Assembly: GCA_002470605.1 (NCBI GenBank)
Contig: DKND01000103.1
Location: 7,558-15,239 of the forward strand
Length of the DNA stretch: 7,682 nt
Source of the DNA: Opitutia bacterium UBA7397
Lineage (GTDB): Bacteria; Verrucomicrobiota; Verrucomicrobiia; Opitutales; UBA953
Reading direction: 5' to 3'
Part shown: in pieces, positions 7,028-7,682 of the stretch
Numbering within the stretch: the first letter of the stretch is position 1
Layout of the letters: each line of letters opens with the position of its first letter
Notes under the pieces: model-generated
What the model saw: the letters and a program-made list of their open reading frames with translations, nothing else
Database searches by the model: none
Told to the model about the DNA's origin: nothing
Program-made: the position numbers and the translations under genes

Positions 7028-7038
7028 GCAACTTCATC
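7028..7038 (+). repeat. Direct repeat, left copy (GCAACTTCATC)
   Basis: This 11-mer matches 7092-7102 at 10 of 11 positions, with starts 64 bp apart, about six DNA turns. AraC-family regulators commonly bind direct repeats on one face of the helix, so this is a candidate half-site. One pair of 11-mers in 160 bp is suggestive, not proof. Confidence 0.35.
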
Positions 7039-7068
7039 GCTTATGCAAGGGGAGTGGCCCGTAAGAGC

Positions 7069-7078
7069 GATTTAAATC
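7069..7078. promoter_or_regulatory. 10-bp palindrome GATTTAAATC
   Basis: A perfect self-complementary decamer between the two direct-repeat copies. It could be an operator for a dimeric protein or part of a promoter -10 region (TTAAAT on either strand). There is no supporting copy elsewhere in the window. Confidence 0.3.
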
Positions 7079-7091
7079 ATTACAGCGAGAC

Positions 7092-7102
7092 GCAACTTCG
7101 TC
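7092..7102 (+). repeat. Direct repeat, right copy (GCAACTTCGTC)
   Basis: Second copy of the 11-mer at 7028-7038, one mismatch (A to G). It lies 45 nt upstream of the regulator start codon and 106 nt from the operon start. Candidate regulator half-site by position only. Confidence 0.35.
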
Positions 7103-7136
7103 ATCCTGAAACTGACATCGAGAACCCACGTTCCCG

Positions 7137-7141
7137 AAGGA
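7137..7141 (+). promoter_or_regulatory. Ribosome-binding site AAGGA deciding the GTG start at 7147
   Basis: AAGGA ends 5 nt before GTG 7147. It is the clearest Shine-Dalgarno in the window and selects this GTG over the upstream in-frame GTGs (7003, 7009, 7054) and over the first in-frame ATG (7249), which would cut into the cupin domain. Confidence 0.7.
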
Positions 7142-7146
7142 AAATC

Positions 7147-7682
7147 GTGGTAGCGGCGGATTATAAGGATGAACGCCCATGGGTGCTTTCCGGGGTGCGC
7201 TGCAAGGAACTAGGGCTCTTTGAAATCGCCCACCTTGGCGTCGCCGAGATGCTCGCTCCGTATGAAGTCGTCCGTTCCAATCAGAGCGGTGCCTTCTTTA
7301 TGGCTTGTCTGTCCGGTCAAGGGCAAATCTGGGTCGACGGCCGTTGGCGGACCATCTCGGCGGGCCAAGCTTGCCTGCAGCCAGCCGGCATCCGTAATTC
7401 TTTCCGCATCGGTCGAAGTAAGCGCTGGGATTTTTGCTGGGTGCGTTTCAGCGGAGGCGTTCGTTCCAATACCATCTTCCGGGCCAGCTCACCGGTACTT
7501 TCCGACTTCGATGCTGAACCGCTGCGTGCGGCCATCGCGGGTCTGATCGCCGAACTCAAGGGCGCCAAAGTATCTCGGCGTAATCACCAGTGGATCGAAC
7601 TGGCCTATGATTATGTGCGAAGTTTCGCCGGTAGTTTTCGCGGCGATCCGCGAGTGCAGCGTCTGTGGGATGAGGTTCATGG
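7147..7682 (+). CDS. AraC-family transcriptional regulator, N-terminal sensor domain (partial, 3' end outside window)
   Basis: The frame is open from a GTG at 7147 to the right edge, giving 178 residues without a stop. Residues about 35-100 read as an AraC-type cupin ligand-binding domain: PYEVVRSNQSGAFFMACLSG, then GQIWVDGRWRTISAGQACLQ, PAGIRNSFRIG and WDFCWVRFSG. This is the usual pattern of beta strands ending in a W-x-x-x-W-V-x-F motif. A helical linker follows (LRAAIAGLIAELKG, and WIELAYDYVRSF), and the fragment stops at RVQRLWDEVH, where the double helix-turn-helix DNA-binding domain normally begins. That domain lies beyond the window, so the family call rests on the sensor half. The gene is divergent from the PEP-hydrolase/Tm-1/EamA operon, which makes it the likely regulator of that operon, probably in response to a sugar-like or small organic ligand (inference). 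Confidence 0.82.
   Translation, partial: MVAADYKDERPWVLSGVRCKELGLFEIAHLGVAEMLAPYEVVRSNQSGAFFMACLSGQGQIWVDGRWRTISAGQACLQPAGIRNSFRIGRSKRWDFCWVRFSGGVRSNTIFRASSPVLSDFDAEPLRAAIAGLIAELKGAKVSRRNHQWIELAYDYVRSFAGSFRGDPRVQRLWDEVH

Larger units (their letters stand above)
6987..7146. promoter_or_regulatory. Divergent promoter/operator region between the operon and the AraC-type regulator
   Basis: These 160 bp separate two divergent starts and must hold both promoters. On plus, TTGCGC (7019-7024) and TATGCA (7042-7047) are exactly 17 nt apart, each matching consensus at only about three positions. A perfect 10-bp palindrome GATTTAAATC lies at 7069-7078, the most AT-rich spot. A near-perfect direct repeat (7028-7038, 7092-7102) flanks it. 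No convincing minus-strand -35/-10 pair was found. The regulatory role follows from position; individual sites are weakly supported. Confidence 0.5.

Noticed and set aside
6987..7037. Upstream ATG at 7037 as the start of the PEP-hydrolase-family gene
   Set aside because: The 17 extra residues are low-complexity Thr/Ser/Pro and have no ribosome-binding site. ATG 6986 begins a family-like N-terminus. It is not fully excluded, since neither start has a Shine-Dalgarno.

Overview
The window looks like a chromosomal segment from the Verrucomicrobiota or a closely related PVC-group bacterium. The main evidence is the large gene, whose domain order (DUF1080, SGNH-like, PVC-type sugar-dehydrogenase propeller, HEAT-like helices, class I cytochrome c) is typical of Verrucomicrobiota and Planctomycetota. 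Shine-Dalgarno sequences are mostly weak or absent. The genes read as intact and no mobile element, CRISPR array or RNA gene was seen.

Layout: (1) 1-120 is the 3' end of an unidentified plus-strand gene, followed by a strong intrinsic terminator (158-191). (2) 199-274 is an intergenic stretch with two further palindromes, the second a 51-bp imperfect palindrome with GTAGGGGC/GCCCCTAC ends. (3) 352-3978 encodes a 1208-residue exported, haem-binding multidomain protein. (4) 3987-4015 is a 29-bp hairpin with GTAGGGAC/GTCCCTAC ends between convergent genes. (5) 6986-4017 on the minus strand is a tight three-gene operon: PEP-hydrolase-family TIM barrel, Tm-1-like/UPF0261 protein and an EamA (DMT) transporter. 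The gaps are 7 nt and a 4-nt GTGA overlap. (6) From 7147 to the right edge runs a divergent AraC-family regulator, cut off before its DNA-binding domain. It has a GTG start with a good Shine-Dalgarno.

How the parts may work together (inference): the large protein probably acts in the periplasm or at the outer surface. There, a sugar-dehydrogenase-like propeller would pass electrons to its own cytochrome c, and the DUF1080 domain (3-keto-glycoside hydrolase family) could act on the oxidised glycoside. The minus-strand operon pairs two proteins whose homologues are often neighbours or fused but whose reaction is not settled, and it adds a small-molecule transporter. The divergent AraC-type regulator is the obvious candidate to control it. 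The 160-bp divergent region holds a 10/11-matching direct repeat 64 bp apart and a GATTTAAATC palindrome that could be operator elements.

No clearly new system is visible. The points most worth a second look are the domain fusion with a degenerate SGNH site, the paired palindromes around that gene, and the regulated PEP-hydrolase/Tm-1/transporter operon.
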